64,000 nt of DNA from Zingiber officinale (GCF_018446385.1 NC_055990.1:139078996-139142995); one strand, 5' to 3'. Positions 32,283 through 45,075 are shown, counted from the stretch's first letter. Numbers and translations are program-made. The notes: a model not told the origin generated them from the letters alone.

Positions 32283-32600
32283 AGCTAGGAATTAAAGGGA
32301 AGGAGATAGGTAGAAGGCGCCTTGGTTGGGAAGAATCCGAAGAAATCGGCTTGCAGCAGAACACGAACAGAAACGAAAAAATGCTTCTGTTCGTGACAAA
32401 AAGAAAGGTTTAAAAGAAAGGTTTAAGGCGTCTTAAGGTCTCTTTAGGGTGCCTTTGGAGGCGCCTTAAGGGCTCCTTAAGGCGCCTTAAGTGGGCGGCG
32501 GAAAATTTCCTGTCGCTGCTTGAGGGCGCCTCCTCTTTGATGGAGGCGCCTTCATGTGCTACGTGTCCAAATTTTTTTTTGGTTGAATTAATCAACACAT
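32283..32600 (-). promoter_or_regulatory. GGCGCC-palindrome cluster upstream of the minus-strand ORF
   Basis: At least six GGCGCC cores (for example TTAAGGCGCCTTAAG and GAGGCGCCTTC) occur in about 300 bp. The same motif clusters in three LTR families of this window. A promoter or transcription-linked role is inference from its position upstream of coding DNA. Confidence 0.35.
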
Positions 32601-32619
32601 GTCTTATAGGTTAATTTTG

Positions 32620-33400
32620 ACAAAGATAATTTAAAAATTAGTTAAATTAAAGATAATCTTAAAGTTGAATAATTTTAAATATAGTTTTAAAGTTAATTAA
32701 TTTTGAAATTTAATTTTTAAAATAATTTTGAAATTAAGGTTTTTAAAAATAATTTTGAAATTTAAGTTTTTAAAAATAATTTTGAAATTTAAGTTTTAAA
32801 ATAATTTTGAAATTGAGTTTTAAAATAATTTTGAAATTTAAGTTTTTAAAATAATTTTGAAATTTAGTTTTTAAAATAATTTTGAAATTTAAGTTTTTAA
32901 AATAATTTTGAAATTTAAGTTTTTTAAAATAATTTTGAAATTTAAGTTTTTAAAATAATTTTGAAATTAAGGTTTTTAAAAATAATTTTGAAATTTAAGT
33001 TTTTAAAATAATTTTGAAATTTAAGTTTTTAAAATAATTTTGAAATTAAGGTTTTTAAAAATAATTTTGAAATTTAAGTTTTTAAAATAATTTTGAAATT
33101 TAGTTTTTAAAATAATTTTGAAATTTAAGTTTTTAAAATAATTTTGAAATTAAGGTTTTTAAAATAATTTTGAAATTAAGGTTTTTAAAAATAATTTTGA
33201 AATTTAAGTTTTTTAAAATAATTTTGAAATTTAGTTTTTAAAATAATTTTGAAATTTAGTTTTTAAAATAATTTTGAAATTTAAGTTTTTAAAATAATTT
33301 TGAAATTTAAGTTTTTAAAATAATTTTGAAATTAAGGTTTTTAAAAATAATTTTGAAATTTAGTTTTTAAAATAATTTTGAAATTTAGTAATAATTCAAG
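32620..33400 (-). repeat. AT-rich tandem array of element 2, about 25-bp unit
   Basis: Roughly 30 copies of AAAATAATTTTGAAATTTAAG, much more regular than the array in element 1 and of different sequence, though built from the same AATTTTGAAA style. Non-coding. Confidence 0.92.
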
Positions 33401-33474
33401 TTAATTAAAGATAAGTTAATTGTTAATTAACTTGATTTAAGTTCAAGTCAATTTTCATGATTTAATTTCTTAGT

Positions 33475-33528
33475 CATCTCACCCGATCTAAATTGTCAAT
33501 CAGGGAACCCTATTATTGTTGTGAGATG
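33475..33528 (-). other. Conserved inverted repeat beside the AT array, element 2
   Basis: CATCTCAC (33475-33482) and GTGAGATG (33521-33528) with a 38-nt loop. Placed, in element orientation, between the post-gag block and the AT array, as in elements 1 and 3. Confidence 0.7.
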
Positions 33529-33990
33529 AATTATTGTTGAGTTTAAGGATCTGGTTTAACTTTGTGTTAGATTCAGGTTTTGCTTTGGGTTCAACAAGTA
33601 AGCATTCTTTGGATAAACTTCTGGGCTATGGTGAGTCACAAGGAGCTCATTAAAATAACCATGCCTTCGAGGTTTCCCAAATAGTCCTACCCATTGAACT
33701 TAATACTAATCCTTGGTCTAACTAGTTAGGATCCATTTAAGGGTAGCTTCGGTCAGTTCCACTTGGCCAAATGCACCAGGTCGAAGTCATATCTTCCTAG
33801 ACATGCGATGCCCAAGTTTCCCTAACGTACTATCATCCAAAAACTTTACCGGTACTGTTGTTCAAGTTAAACTTAGCCCGTTTTAATCTAACCTTAATTA
33901 CCCTACCGGGTAATCTACTCTTGTTTTACCCATTTCGGATAAATTAGGTTCAGTTACCCTGTCAGGTAGTTCAGTTGGAGGTGTCAGCTA
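33529..33990 (-). other. Post-gag block shared by elements 2 and 3
   Basis: Contains, inverted, the phrases found at 55560-55920 in element 3: the AGTACGTTAGGGAAAC-like stretch, 'tctaggaagatatg', 'cttcgacctg' and 'atgcatttg'-like wording, and the CAGGTAGGGTAA-type repeats. No intact frame; its conservation between elements with unrelated LTRs is notable. Confidence 0.55.
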
Positions 33991-34004
33991 GTTTGGATCC
34001 TCCA

Positions 34005-34390
34005 TCTATTTTTGAATTTTGAATTTATAATTTAATTTCGAATTTTTAATTTGATTTTGAATTTTAAATTTAGAATGTATAATTTAATTTAGAATTTTTT
34101 AATTTGATTTTGAATTTATGATTTATAATTTAATTTCGAATTTTTTAATTTGATTTTGAATTTAGGATTTATAATTTAATTTCGAATTTTTAATTTTATT
34201 TTGAATTTTGAATTTAGAATTTATAATTTAATTTCAAATTTTTAATTTGATTTTGAATTTAGAATTTAGAATTTATAATTTAATTTTGAATTTTTAATTT
34301 GATTTTGAATTCTGAATTTTGAATTTATAATTTAATTTCAAATTTTTAATTTGATTTTGAATTTTTGAATTTTAAATTTTTAAGATCGTT
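34005..34390 (-). repeat. Second AT-rich array of element 2
   Basis: Tandem phrases of the type GAATTTATAATTTAATTTCG and TTTTTAATTTGATTTTGAAT, lying between the gag end and the post-gag block. Different in sequence from the array at 32.6-33.4 kb. Confidence 0.88.
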
Positions 34391-34399
34391 TTTCTTTTA

Positions 34400-36033
34400 G
34401 CTCTCCCTGGATCATCGCCTCGATATGGTCTATCAAGGTAGTGTATTTGATCCTTCGGAACCCAGTATTGGCCAAGTCCAACTTGATTGATCAATTTAGA
34501 CTTGGGGACCTATGCTTGGACTGATTTACTACTTTGTTTGTTTTTTAGGGATAAATAAGATTTATATTTCTTTTTACTTTTATATCTTAGCCCAGTTCTA
34601 TTGTAGACGGCTCTTTATGTCCCAAGAATTAGGTCCAGATTCTTGGAGCCCAAAGAAAACCGTTCTAAGGTATTTTTAAAATCTTTTACCTGATTTTTCA
34701 AACTTGAATTTTCTTCCTCAAGTTGTTGAACTTGAGTTGAATCTTCAGTCTGAACTTGATCAGGTAAGGATTTTGAGTTAGTTACTTCTTTAAGGATAGC
34801 TACTTCCTTTAGAAGTGACTTTATCTTAATGTTTGACTTGGCTAATTTGCGAAGTAAATAATTGACTAAATTATTAAGCCTCGGAATACTTACAGCGGAG
34901 TCTGGCCCTTCGGAAACGGATGCGGATCCGTGGCTTTGCTCGGAGTCGGCCTCTGACTCACTCTCGCTCTCGGATTCGATGATCTGGTCCCGGGCCATCA
35001 GTGCGAGTAAACTCGTTTGATCGAGTTCGTCGTCGTCGTCCTCCGAAGAAGATTCATCCCAGGTTGCCTTCAGGGCCTTCTTTCTTCTTTGCTTCTTGGC
35101 TTCCTTTTGGTTGGGGCAGTTGGCTTTGATATGCCCCTTCTGGTTGCACCTGTAGCAAGTGACTTCGAACTTTACCTTTGAGTTCTGTTAGGCCTCCTTG
35201 GATTGAACTGCCTTCTTCAGATCTTTCTTGTTGAAGCCCTTCTTCTTTTTGTAGAGATTTTTCACGAGATTCACTAGTTCGCTGGTCAGTTCATCTTCTG
35301 AGTCGGGTTCGTCTTCTAATTCTGATTCAATTTTTCGCCGTACTCTTGATTCCCGTGTTCGACTCGTACCTGCAACCAAAGCAAAACCCTTCTCGGATGG
35401 CTGTGCATTAGTTTGTTCATGGAGTTCAAATTCACTAAATAATTCATCTAATTTTAAGGAAGACAAATCCTTAGAGACTTTGTAGGCATCTACCATTGAT
35501 GCACACAATGTACTCCTAGGAAATGAGTTAAGAGCATACCTTATTATGTCTCTGTTTTCTACCTTCTGCCCAATTCCATGAAGGGAATTCAGAATATCTT
35601 GAATTCGAGCGTGTAACGAACTTGCCGTCTCGCCTTCCTGCATTTTTAAATTGTATAGTTTATTAAGTAACAAATCATGCTTACTTACCTTGGTTTCCGA
35701 GGTGCCCTCGTGAAGTTCGATCAGTTTCTCCCACAGCTCCTTTGCGGAGGAGAACGAACCGACTCTGTTGAGCTCTTCTTTGGTAAGACCGCACTGGAAG
35801 GTACAGGTAGCTTTGGCGTCGGCTTCCACCTTTTTGATAAAGGCTGGCTCCCAGTTCTCACAGGATGTAGGCTTACCGTCTGTATCAGTTGGTAGTTGCA
35901 GTCCTGTCTTGACTATCATCTAGGTGTCGAACTAGATCTTCAGATATATCTTCATTCGCCCCTTCCAATATCCGAAGTCTTCTCCAGAAAATAGTGGGGG
36001 ACGAACAGTGCTATATCCTTCTTGTTGGGCCAT
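34400..36033 (-). pseudogene. Copia-like gag of element 2 (UBN2, zinc knuckle, coiled coil), with stops
   Basis: From ATG 36033 the frame reads MAQQEGYSTVRPPLFSGED, then has stops near 35930 and continues with the UBN2 domain (CGLTKEELNRVGSFSSAKEL; SSLHARIQDILNSLHGIG; LDELFSEFELHEQTNA). A TAA near 35187 precedes the CCHC zinc knuckle (CYRCNQKGHIKANC), a Ser/Glu-rich acidic region, and a coiled coil (QVQQLEEENSSLKNQV). A stop near 34614 precedes the terminal segment KKYKSYLSLKNK and YWVPKDQIHYLDRPY. This copy retains the region deleted in element 1 and shows the empty site of the MITE insertion. RNA-binding and particle assembly are the family role; at least three stops inactivate it. Confidence 0.85.
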
Positions 36034-36270
36034 TTAGATCTAAAAAAAACACAAACAAGAAGATCTATTCCAAGTCTGAGTCTTGGATTAGTAGTGCGGG
36101 AAGAAGAAGAAAAAATAACGAGCCCAAGTGGTATTGACCAACTTTGAGCAACACCGATTTGAAAAGAATTAGAATTTTAGCTAATTAGCTAATTTCTAAT
36201 TGACTCCGAAACAAAATACCACGAACAAAAACTGTTTTGAATGGTGGTTGCACCAATTCAAAACAACCCC

Positions 36271-36282
36271 GCTCTGATACCA
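36271..36282 (-). other. Primer-binding site of element 2
   Basis: GCTCTGATACCA on the plus strand is TGGTATCAGAGC in element orientation, two bases inside the LTR end at 36285; complementary to initiator-Met tRNA. Confidence 0.88.
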
Positions 36283-36284
36283 AT

Positions 36285-37541
36285 TGTTGGATCGAGACCG
36301 TGCTAGAGGGGGGGTGAATAGCGCTCGTGGCTATTTTGTACGTTTATCGGAATCGTGAAACTATCGGAGTTAAAGCAGCGGAATTAAAACAAAGAAACAC
36401 AAACAGAAGGACACAGAGAATTTACTTCGTTCGGAGCCTAAGGCGACTCCTACTCGAAGGCCCGCGATCCTTGATCGCTTCCGATGGGCAACAACTATAA
36501 GCTCGATAGAAATTACAAATTACAATGAAAGCATTGAAATAACTTTGTACCGACAACTTAAGAAAGAAGAAGATTGGAGCTCCGGGTCGTCGAAATGTCG
36601 CAGCAGCACTTCGGAATGACTTTGTTAGCAGCAAGTTGAAGAAGGAAAGCCTAGAACTTGATGTCTTGAAGTGCTGGTCGAAACCCCTTTATAAAGGGTG
36701 TTCAAGGCGCCTTGAAGGTTGTTCAAGGCGCCTCCATGCTGCCGAGTCTTCCGCGTGGATCAAATCTGATCTGGTCGAACTTCATCCCTTTAAGGCGCCT
36801 TATGCCCTACTCAAGGCGCCTTCCAAGGTGCCTTATACCCTCACCAAGGCGCCTCCATTGAAGCTTCGCAGCCAGGTCAGCTTTTGCACCCGAGGCGCCT
36901 CCAAGCTCCATGGAGGCGCCTCGGATACTGTTCATCCGAGACAAATCTTCGTTATTTTGTACCTGCAAGACATGTTAGTCCCAAACAACATCCTGCAACA
37001 CAAAGTTAACACAAAATAACAGTATGAATAATAAAGAATGTTTATGACAGTCTCCGGACTGTCTGGGTCTGACTTCGGATTTCCAACCGAAAATCCTAGG
37101 TCGACCTAACGCCTACTGTTCCCTCTACGGGGAATGCATCCTCACCTACTCCACTCAGGAGATTTACCTGTTGCCAATCGATCCTCCAGATCGACTGGAC
37201 TTTTGCTCAGCACTCGATGCTTCCGGACTTTCTGCTGGACATCCGCTTCCCGGCTAGTCCAGTCTTTCACCTGGTTCGCGACACCAGGACTTTTCACCTA
37301 GGGTTACCACCCCCTAGGACTTTTGCCTGAAGTTATCGACCTGCCAAGACTTTCCGCATAGGGTTACCACCCCCTATGACCTAGGGTTACCACCCCCTAG
37401 GGTTTTTTCCTTTTCCTAACTGCAGCTAGGACTTTCCTGAAATCCTTAAGTAGACTTGTTAGAAGACAAAACATCTTAACTTTGAATCCTTTGCCATTAT
37501 CAAAACACGAGTTCGATCGTCGGATGCTTCCCGCACCAACA
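36285..37541 (-). repeat. 5' LTR of element 2 (same family as element 1)
   Basis: A 1,257-bp LTR: in the minus direction it starts TGTTGGTGCGGGAAGC at 37541 and ends CGATCCAACA at 36285. It joins the truncated chromovirus LTR directly at 37542, so element 2 inserted there. No 3' LTR partner was found on the low-coordinate side, so the 3' end of element 2 has been lost. Confidence 0.88.
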
Positions 37542-39385
37542 CACCCTGCCTGATATACCACTAACCCATGAGTGGTTATGTGTGAAGATCATGTAACTGG
37601 CGATGTGCTCAACAACAATAGAGTCGACAATCGCTCAGCATGCAATCATGCAATATGGCGCATGCCACTAAACATGTAACTCCTGAAAATATCAACCTCC
37701 ACATAATGTGTATCAAAAGGAAAATCAAGTCCATAACAATGACCTAGGAACCATAAATCTAGGTACACATGCCAAGTAATAAACCAAGGTACACATGTGA
37801 GGTAATAAACTAGGTACACATGCCAAGTATATCTAGTAGCTAGACCTGTATCTGATAATGTATTGTATGTCACTACATAAGTACACATGGCAAGAATCAA
37901 GAGGACATAAGCATAAATGCATAACAGATATCAATATGGACATACTACGGGTATTAAGTAGTGACATACCAAACAAATATAAACATAACTATTACTACTA
38001 GTTATACTCAACTACGCGTATCAAAATGACAATATCAAAAGAGATAAGTCAAGGTACCTGCCTTAAAAGATGGAGATCGTATCAGATAGATCTCACGTCG
38101 AGACGCTCGTTTCGAATCAACGTCCTGCAATACATGATATACAGATTGAGTTAATTACATAAATTAATTAGCTAAATCAAATCCCTAACTAAATCTAATC
38201 CATCGATCAAGTAGGGTTAGCTCCATTAACTCTAATAATTCCACCATTCGGTCCAAACCCAACTATCCTTTGATTCAATTTGCAGTGTTAAGATAGAACA
38301 ATGAATTGACCTCCAATAACTCATTAATTCTGGAAGGTTACCTGCTTGTTCACTGTCGGAGCGTGTTCACAGTCGTAATGGTGACCGAACTAGTGCGATA
38401 TCGCTGTCCAACATGAATAGATGCCTGAAACTTAGCAATCTATCATTGCATCTCCTAAATTAGAGGCTAGGGTTAGCACTTACCTCAGATTTTGGCAGCT
38501 AAGAAGAGATTAGCAAATGGAGCTACGATTTTCCTCGGATCTGGCCGGAAGTGACGAGACCACTGTCCAAATCAGTTTGGTTGTCCCGTTCAGCAAACCA
38601 ACACTCAAATTCCTAAATCCAAGTCTAAGTTTAGTGCATCCTCAAATCTGACTGCCGAAAGCCCTAGATCGGTGATGGAGATGAGAGCTCACACGACTCA
38701 GATCAAGCGAAGAAGGGAAGATTCATAGGTGACCTCGAGCCCTGACCAAATCCCGCCGCTCGGCCGATGATGGATCAAACGCTGCCGACGTGATAGGGTG
38801 ACGCTCGGGAGAGGGGAAATCGACATGTCGGTGCAGAGAGAGGAGTCGGCGCTGCACGGGCAGATGAGAGGAAGAGAGCTGGCTATCGTTGCTATCGCTG
38901 GTGACGAAGGCTTCACTGGCTCGGTAGCGCATGGACAGAGACGGGAGAGAAGAGGGGATCGACGCAAGGAAGAGAAGGCTTGAGGTTTTCCTTGGCCGAG
39001 GGGTTTTGTACTCATGGGATACGAGGCGTCGTGAGGCGGCGCCGTCGGGTTGAGGAAGATGATCGGGTTGGGGCGGTGGTGGCTCGGCGTCGCGAGAGGG
39101 GAGAAGGGAGAGGAGGGGATCAGGCGTGTGAGGATCGGGAGGGGAAGGGAAAGGATGAGATTAGGTTTATATATATATATATATATATAACTTAGGTTTA
39201 ATTAATTAAAACTTAAGTTAATTCCTCAATCAACTTCCACTTGAATGGTATTCCAAACAGACTTTTCCCAAGCCTATAAATTCATCCCCTTAAACTTGTC
39301 ATACGAGCTCCGAAAAATTTCTAGAAAGTTCCTAAAAATTTATAAAAATTCCCTTATAATTATTCTTCCTTTTCGGTATTTTATA
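37542..39385 (-). repeat. 3' LTR of the chromovirus, truncated by element 2
   Basis: Matches 48.7-50.6 kb nearly base for base over long stretches (for example AGTGACGAGACCACTGTCC in both). It starts TATAAAATACCG in element orientation, where the 5' LTR has TGTAAAATATCG. Polypurine GGGAGAA sits directly before it (39386-39392 on the plus strand, inverted). A short (AT)n run lies near 39164-39189. Frames at 38698-39195 lie in LTR DNA and are not genes. Confidence 0.88.
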
Positions 39386-39429
39386 TTCTCCCACACTAAT
39401 AAAAATTTGATCCCCAAATTTTATTATTT

Positions 39430-40976
39430 ACCAACAACAAGTGCAATAGACAATCAAATAAATGTTGAACGGAACTTTAACCCACATACCTGAAGTAAAA
39501 GGATGGGAGTATCGAGCTTGGATCGTATCCTCAAGCTCCCAGGTAGCCTCCTCGTTTGAATGATACGGTCTTCCGACTTTAACAAGCCGGATAGTCTTGT
39601 TCCGTAGTTGACGCTCCTTGTGGTCCAGAATCCATATCGGAACCTCCTCGCAGGTAACGTCAGGGTGAATGTGAAATGATATATCTGACAGAACATGTGT
39701 TGGGTCGGGTATGTATCTCCTCAGCATGGACACATGAAATACATCGTAAATGCCTGCCAGAGCTGGTGGTAGCGCCAGACGTAAGCTACTGCTCCAATCC
39801 TCTCCAAGATCTGGAAAGGCCCAATGTGTCGTGGAGTTAGTTTACCTCGGAGACCAAATCTCTTCACCCCTTTCGTGGGTGAGACTCTCAAAAATACATG
39901 GTCGCCTGTAGAGAACTTTAGGGGTCTCCATCTCTGATCAGCATAACTCTTCTGGCGGTCCTACGCCTTTGACATCCTCCGTATGATAGTGCGGACCAAC
40001 TCCGCCTCCTGCTGAGCTCTCTGAGGTCATAGCAGCTGGGCCTCCCCAACCTCCTCCCAGAGGGTGGGTGTTCGACAAGGCCTACCATACAACGCTTCAA
40101 ACGGTGTCATCTGGATAGTCGAATGATAGCTATTGTTGTAGGCGAACTCTACCAATGGCAGGTGGTCCTCCCAGCTGCCTCCAAAATCTATAATACAATA
40201 CCTCAGCAAGTCCTCTAATGTCTGGATGGTCCGCTCTGACTATCCATCTATCTGTGGATGGAAGGTTGTACTGAAACGGAGTTGTGTGCCCAAGACCTAC
40301 TACAGACTCTGCTAGAACAGGGACGTGAACCATGGGTCCCTATTCAATATAATACTCAAAGGAACACTATGCAATCTGATTATTTCCTGATAATACAGAT
40401 CTTCCAATCGATCTAGAGAATCGGTCTTCTGAATCGCTAAGAAGTGTGCGAACTTGGTTAATTAGTCAACGATTACCCAAATAGCGTCATGACCTCGTCA
40501 TGTCCTAGGCAATTCCACCACAAAATCCATGGTGATGTGCTCCCATTTCCACTCTGAAATAGAAATCCTATGAAGTAAATCGGCAGGTCTTTGGTGCTCA
40601 GCCTTCACCTACTGACAAACTAGACATCTAGCTATAAACTCCGCGATGTCTTTCTTTATACCGTTCCACCAATAAGAACGCCTCAAATCTCAATACATGC
40701 GGGTTCTGCCTGGTTGGATAGTAGATCGGGAGTGATGAACCTCCTGAAGTAACTCCTCCATAACCGGGTGAGATTGTGGTACGCATAATCTTCCTCAAAA
40801 ATAAATAATACCCTCATCATCTCGGATGAACTCTGTTTGCTGCTCGGAAGCTATCTGGCTACCAATGGACTATAGGCGCTGATCACCGACCTGGGCCTCT
40901 CGGATCCTCGTCTTGATTGATGACTGAGCAACCATGGTAACAAGAATACCCTGCTCTATCTGTTTCTACTCCTTAA
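39430..40976 (-). pseudogene. Chromovirus integrase and chromodomain-like C-terminus
   Basis: Minus-strand pieces in order: a zinc-binding region (EVHHSRSTIQPGRTRMY, stop, then DIAEFIARCLVCQ), catalytic-core segments (WEHITMDFVVELPR; NRDPWFTSLF; FSTTFHPQIDG), [30 protein letters not shown], and GDHVFLRVSPTKGVKRFGLR. The C-terminus (39733-39480) carries LRNKTIRLVKV and EATWELEDTI, matching a chromodomain-type tail that directs integration to marked chromatin in this family. More than six stops and frameshifts are present. Confidence 0.85.
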
Positions 40977-40981
40977 GGCCC

Positions 40982-41640
40982 TGTTAGTGCAGCGAGGCCG
41001 GTAAGAGGGGAGGGGTGAATTGCCTGCAAAATAAAATATACCCTCCTCGTGCTTTCAACTCTTAAAATAGCAACAGTAAAATAAAATAAAATAAAATAGA
41101 AGAAAGAAAGAAGACTCAGTAATTTGACTTGGTTACAACCTAAATGGTTGTTAATCCAAGGCGGTTGAACAACGCACCAAGAATCTCCTTCTCTGAAGGC
41201 GGAGAAGCCTTTTACACACTTAAAGAGCTCAAGAGTTGCTAGAAAATTGAATACTGAGTTGAATGATTAATTCCTAGCTCCAGGGGCCTTTATATAGCTC
41301 TTGGAAATCCTATCTCGAGTCTTGAGGGCGCTTTCAAAGGAGTTGAGGATGCCTCCAAGGGGATGAGCGGATAAAACTTTATTCGCTCGTCAACGACCAA
41401 GTTGGTCAAGTCGAGGGTGCCCTCAAAGGCGTTGAGGGCGCCTCCAGCTATTTTTCCAGCACTTCTTCCTCTCCTTTTTAGCTTATGAAGTTTTGTTTGA
41501 TTGGGTGATTGCGGCCAACCGAAATAGGGCTCACCCGAACCCAATTTCTGGCCTTCTCCTCAAGCAGGCTTCCGCCCCAGCTTCTCGTCCCTTGAACGTC
41601 GCTCACATTCTTCTCGTCCACTGGTGTACTCTTCAGCAAT
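40982..41640 (-). mobile_element. Solo or partial LTR replacing the chromovirus RNase H region
   Basis: Starts TGTTAGTGCAGCGAGGCC at 40982 (the inverse end of an LTR, with 'ccggtaagaggggaggggtg' next) and includes a TATATA-like site near 41290 and GAGGGCGCCTCC near 41445. It separates the RT end (GISVDPQKK at 41640) from the integrase side, with about 200 residues of RNase H missing. No clean 5-bp duplication was seen, so a deletion accompanied or followed insertion. The exact high-coordinate edge is uncertain. Confidence 0.6.
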
Positions 41641-42900
41641 CATGCGTACTCTTTCTTCTGAGGGTCTACGGAAATACCTCGGCTAGAAATAACGTGTCCC
41701 AGAAAACCGACTGAGGATAGCCAAAAAACACACTTGCTGAACTTCGCATATAGACCATGTTGTCGAAGAGTCTCCAAGACTATGCAAAGATGTTGTGCAT
41801 GTTTCTCTTCGAAACGCGAGTAGATTAAAATGTCATCAATAAAAATGATAATGAACTGATCTAGATACTCCAGAAAGACGTGATTCATCAAATCCATAAA
41901 TACCGCTGGAGCATTGGTAAGCCCAAATGATATTACCAAAACCTCATAATGTCCGTATCTGGTGTGGAATGTTGTCTTCTAAACATCAGAGTCTTTAACT
42001 CTCAACTGATGATATCCAGATCGCAGATCAATCCTAGAATACACTGATGTACTTCTGAGCTGATCAAACAAATTCTTGATTCGTGGTAAGGGATACTTAT
42101 TTCTGACGGTCATTGCATTGAGCTGTCTATAATCGATGCACAATCTCAACGTACCATCCTTTTTATTGACAAACAATATCGGAGAACCCCATGGAGATAC
42201 ACTAGGGCGAATAAATCCCCTGTCTAATAACTCCTAGAGTTGCACCTTTTGCTCGTCCAACTCTTTCGGTGGCATATGGTAAGGAGCTTTCGATGTCGGC
42301 ATGGTCCTCAGAATTAGCCCAATAGCAAACTCCACTTGCCTTCGGGGAGGCAAGCCTGATAGCTCATCTGGAAATACATCCGGATACTCTCGGACCATTA
42401 GAACATCTGAGAGGTGAGAACTACTGTTGTCTTCAGCATTAATCAACGATAATATAAATCCCTGACAGCCATATGACAGCAACTTCTGAGCCTGAATCAC
42501 AAAAATGGTCGATATACCGTCGTCCCTGATGCTAGTGAAATCCCACGAGCATTGGTTCGGAGGTCGGAATATGACCACCCTCGTCTGGCAATCAACTATG
42601 GCATAGTATGCTGACAGCTAATCTATTCCAAGGATAATGTCAAACTCGATCATTTCTAGTACTAATAAATCTACAATGAGTATATGGTTGCCGAAGTCCA
42701 ATGGGCATCCTCTGACCTCCTGAGTGGCGTCCAATACATCACTGGACAGTAGGACGACGGTTAGTCACCGTGATCTAAGGATAGGTAGTCTACCAATCTC
42801 CCTCATAAATGCACGAGAAATAAAGAATGTGAACTACTAGTATCAATTAGCATATCAGCAATAAATGCATAAAGTAAAACTGTACCGTAGAAAATGGATC
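41641..42900 (-). pseudogene. Chromovirus protease and reverse transcriptase
   Basis: The minus strand shows the aspartic protease motif LIDTSSSHSLF near 42860, then the [61 protein letters not shown] and the catalytic FIDDILIYS near 41835, ending [15 protein letters not shown]. Stops occur near 42602, 42234 and 41979. The active-site residues themselves are preserved, so decay was piecemeal rather than selective. Confidence 0.88.
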
Positions 42901-43399
42901 CGTCGGCCCGTTGTGCATCCTCTCTGGTAACCGCGTGAATTCGTCCAGTCTCTGGGGGGTGGAGGTGGTAGCACTACCAAAGGCTGCTGCGCCTGAGCTT
43001 GAGCCTGAGCCTGCCACTGAGGCAGTACTGGATACTGAGCCATAGATGGATATAAGGACTGCGTCTGATACTGAATTGGTGGCTGGGGCTGCGATTGGTA
43101 CTAAACTAGTGACTGTGGCTGCAACTGATACTGGACTAGTGGCTGAGGCTGCAACTGGTACTGGACCAGTGGTTGGGGTTGCACCTGATATTGCACCAGT
43201 GGCTAAGCCGCGACTGATACTGCCCCTGCGTCAGATACTGAGGTCCTGAAACAGAACTTTGTGATACCGTATGGGTACTGGAGTGCTCCTGTCCGAGCAT
43301 GTCATATGCAGCTACTGCAGGAGGGGATGCCCTCTGTTGGCGATGCGAAGATTGGGCTTTCTGTCCCCCTCACTGAGTCCCTGTCTGACTGAACTGTCC

Positions 43400-44857
43400 T
43401 CCCTTAACAGAAACCCCAGAAGCTACATTCTGAGCCTACAGCGAACAATCTTAGCTCATGTGCCCAGGCAGTTTACAATAATAGCAAACTGACTATCCCA
43501 AAGAGCAGGCTAATGTGATGTGATCTCTGAACCCACATCAGGTGCAGTGCATGTCACTGGCGGACTGTTTCCGGTTTAGAGAAGACCGGGAACGTACTGA
43601 TGAGGTCCACCCTGACTTCTGAGGTCGGCCAGATGCCCCAGAAGTACCCTGACTTGATTGACTGCGACCACTCTGCTGCTGTCCGGTAGCCTGTGGTTGC
43701 TGGGTCTGTCCTGAAGTCTGATATGTCTGCTTCCTTTTCTTGTCCGTATTAGTTCTCTGCTGAGCCGACTCGATCATAAGTGCTCTATCCAATGCCTCTA
43801 TGTAAGATGAATTACCAAAACTTGCAATCTTTACTTGAAGATGTCCATCCATCCCCTGGATAAACTGAACCATACGTGACCTGCCCTCAGCAACTAACTC
43901 TGGACAAAATATGGCTAACCGATTAAATTCAACATTATATTCCATCACTATGCGGTTGTTCTGCCGAAGACTCAGAAAATCCTGGCGGCGGATCATCTGA
44001 TATAACCGTGGAAAGTATTGGCTCTCAAAAGTCTCTCTAAATCTCACCCAGATGATGTATTGCTCGCCTATGATCGAGTGCTACGTATCCCACCAGATAT
44101 CGACCTCGTCCCATAAATGGAAAGAAGTCAGCTCTTCTTTCTCCCACTCTGAGCAAGCCATATAAAAGAAAGTGCATTCTAACATCTCTATCCAAGACTG
44201 AGCCATGCTCGGATCGGTCTCTCCGCAGAATAGCGTGAATCAGCTTTTCACCGACTCTGCCAAAGCTGGAATCCGAGCTCGTGTCACAATTATATCAGTA
44301 GGGTGGGTAGAGATTGCCGCAAGAACTGGCGGAACCACTGGAGTTGGTACTACAAGTGGTACCACTAGATAGGTCGGGGAAGGTACCCCTGGTGTTGCTG
44401 CATAAGCCGGGGTAGGTACTGCTGGTGGCACTGCAGGGTCAATATAGGTAGGAGCGACTGGAGGTACGGTAGGTGGTGGTACCGGATAAGGAGCAACTGG
44501 TATTGCTGGTGCGGGTGTCGAGTATGCAGTAACAGACACAAGTGGTGGTGGTGTCAGATACGCAGTAGGCACGGCTGGAGGAGGTGTCGAATATACCGAA
44601 GGTGGTACCGCTGGTGGTACAATGAATACTGTGGGGGTGGGTTCGACAGGTACGGTCGAGGTGAATACCTCTAGAGAAGAAACCGTCGGAAACTGAGAGC
44701 CCGATGCGCCTGTAGTACCATGAGGAGTCTATCCCTGCCCGACAGGCTCGATCCCAGCAGACCTCTCTGGCGACTCCGTCGCCAGGGATTCCAACGCCCT
44801 CTTGCGTGGTCGTCCTGTGCCATGTCTCAACACGGGAACACGTGTAGCTCGCTTCAT
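43400..44857 (-). pseudogene. Chromovirus gag
   Basis: ATG at 44857 gives MKRATRVPVLRHGTGRPRKR, akin to the MRRSTRIA start of the tandem gags at 20.6-23.3 kb. A Pro/Val/Ala/Thr-rich N-terminal region follows, then ARIPALAESVKS, the gag core (43538-44047: MRFRETFESQYFPRLYQM; EYNVEFNRLAIFCPELVAEG), a Gln-rich linker and a zinc knuckle (CYYCKLPGHM, near 43480). A TAA or TAG breaks it near 44722, 44239 and 43537. Between 43400 and 42900 only a Gln-rich, stop-filled stretch with 'ctggactagtggctg' repeats is seen. Confidence 0.83.
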
Positions 44858-45063
44858 ATTTGTTAAATTATTACACAGGTATTACTACGGGTACCAAAAT
44901 TATAAAATTAATCATCATACCTATTTGTCGTCTGAAGATGTTCCGTCGCCGCCAAGTCCCCACATGTGACCTCGTTTAAGAATACCTCGGAATTCTCTGA
45001 AACATAAAAATTGACAGAAATCCGTATAAATCCGAAAATACCCAGATTAACTCGCAAAATCGA

Positions 45064-45075
45064 GCTTTGATACCA
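45064..45075 (-). other. Chromovirus primer-binding site
   Basis: GCTTTGATACCA on the plus strand, i.e. TGGTATCAAAGC in element orientation: one change from the initiator-Met PBS, eight bases from the LTR end (CATGATA, a decayed CATGACA). Confidence 0.75.

Noticed and set aside
38698..39195. Arg/Glu-rich and Ser/Pro-rich frames in the chromovirus LTRs (also 49839-50447)
   Set aside because: Located in LTR DNA present twice; frames differ between the two LTRs and one runs into an (AT)n tract.
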